NCBI RefSeq assembly: GCF_021648855.1
Contig: NZ_JAKJHX010000140.1
Location: 1-13,073 of the forward strand
DNA length: 13,073 bases
From: Tychonema litorale BBK16
GTDB lineage: Bacteria; Cyanobacteriota; Cyanobacteriia; Cyanobacteriales; Microcoleaceae
Direction of reading: 5' to 3'
Part shown: positions 12,687 to 13,073 of the stretch, piece by piece
How the letters are laid out: each line of letters begins with the position of its first letter
Position numbering within the stretch: the stretch's first letter is position 1
Position numbers and translations under genes: made by a program
The notes under the pieces: model-generated
What the model was told of the DNA's origin: nothing
Databases searched by the model: none
Seen by the model: only the letters and a program-made list of their open reading frames with translations

Positions 12687-13073
12687 TTCTTGACGCTTCA
12701 CAGGGGTCTGCTACCGAAGTAGTCTTACGTCCCCTCTGCGTCCGTTTAGAGTCGTGGCAATGCCCTATCCCGACTTTATTTATATTTCTAGCTGCATTCA
12801 AATCTCTGTCTTGTTGAGTGCCACAATTTAGACAAAACACTGAGCGAATAGACAAATCAATTTTGCCCCATTTAAAACCGCAGTCCGCGCACACTTGACT
12901 GGTGGGTTCCCATCGGCTAATCACCCTAAATTCACGACCAAACTTTTCAGACTTAGCTTCACAAAGTGTTCTAAATTCGTACCATCCTTGCTGGCTAATT
13001 ACTCTAGCAAGTTTGCGGTTTTTAAGCATTCCTGATACGTTCAAGTCTTCCAAAACAATTACTTGGTTTTCGT
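12664..13073 (-). CDS. tnpB: TnpB (IS200/IS605 OrfB) nuclease, C-terminal part, cut by window edge
   Basis: About 136 residues of the C-terminal half are visible; the frame is open to the window edge. It contains the RuvC-II segment QVIVLEDLNVSGMLKN, whose Glu is catalytic, and the helix KLARVISQQGWYEFRTLCEA. A zinc ribbon follows with CADC and CLNC, then the RuvC-III motif DRDLNAARNI with the last catalytic Asp. TnpB is an RNA-guided DNA nuclease that helps the IS persist. All visible catalytic and zinc residues are intact. The tail after RuvC-III (HCHDSKRTQRGRKTTSV and onward) is basic and probably overlaps guide-RNA sequence. Whether the N-terminus is intact cannot be seen. Confidence 0.9.
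   Translation of the reverse strand, partial: ENQVIVLEDLNVSGMLKNRKLARVISQQGWYEFRTLCEAKSEKFGREFRVISRWEPTSQVCADCGFKWGKIDLSIRSVFCLNCGTQQDRDLNAARNINKVGIGHCHDSKRTQRGRKTTSVADPCEASRITALLGR

Larger units (their letters stand above)
12655..13073 (-). mobile_element. IS200/IS605-family element, right-end part
   Basis: The TnpB coding region and a subterminal hairpin mark the right end of an IS200/IS605-type element. Arms GCGGTGA and TCACCGC (plus 12664-12670 and 12680-12686) flank a 9-nt loop and include the tnpB stop codon. TCTTGAC appears on both sides of the hairpin (12653-12659 and 12688-12694). The exact terminus is inferred to be near 12655. The left end, and any tnpA, lie outside the window. 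In this family the tnpB 3' end usually also encodes the guide (omega) RNA scaffold. Confidence 0.65.

Overview
The window looks like a filamentous cyanobacterial chromosome, probably Oscillatoriales (Microcoleus/Oscillatoria-like). Support: repeated HIP1 octamers (GCGATCGC, e.g. 6477, 11170, 11198), a Ycf19/YggT gene, an SLH-domain protein, a peptidoglycan-binding protein with the cyanobacterial MDGLAYLHLAETWE-type N-terminus, and dense intergenic palindromic and heptameric repeats. The taxon is inferred from these marks and was not searched.

Region 1 (1-4211) is mostly housekeeping genes. It holds aroE (shikimate dehydrogenase), which starts at the end of a heptamer array and carries an in-frame insert of about 52 codons made of C/G-rich repeats. 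A small secreted protein follows. Three minus-strand genes come next: YggT/Ycf19, a glycine-zipper membrane protein with a coiled-coil tail, and a YkgJ-type cysteine-cluster protein. A plus-strand membrane-anchored SLH protein closes the region. The gaps are filled with short perfect palindromes of one family (arms GGAGACGGCA / GGACACGGCA and complements). One copy is itself split by a tiny inserted element.

Region 2 (4212-9855) holds a minus-strand secreted protein joining a peptidoglycan-binding domain to a YVTN-type beta-propeller. Divergent from it is a plus-strand run: alr (alanine racemase), an MscS-type mechanosensitive channel, a patatin-like phospholipase and tRNA-Ser(GCU). Several of these act at the cell envelope: D-Ala supply for peptidoglycan, peptidoglycan binding, membrane tension and lipid hydrolysis. 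The intergenic repeat before mscS shares a 19-bp right end with the repeat before the secreted protein at 1263. In both places that end forms a plausible sigma-70 promoter the same distance from the ATG.

Region 3 (9856-13073) is accessory. Behind the tRNA sit brnT/brnA (minus), a RelE/ParE-like pair (plus), an AbrB-type antitoxin plus PIN toxin pair (minus), a start-less remnant gene (plus), a BrnA/CopG-like antitoxin without a visible toxin (minus), and the C-terminal half of an IS200/IS605-family TnpB running off the right edge. The IS right-end hairpin lies immediately upstream of the lone antitoxin's ribosome binding site. I see no clear new multi-gene system. The most unusual items are the repeat-expanded AroE, the promoter-carrying repeat pair, the split palindrome and the TnpB/orphan-antitoxin junction.
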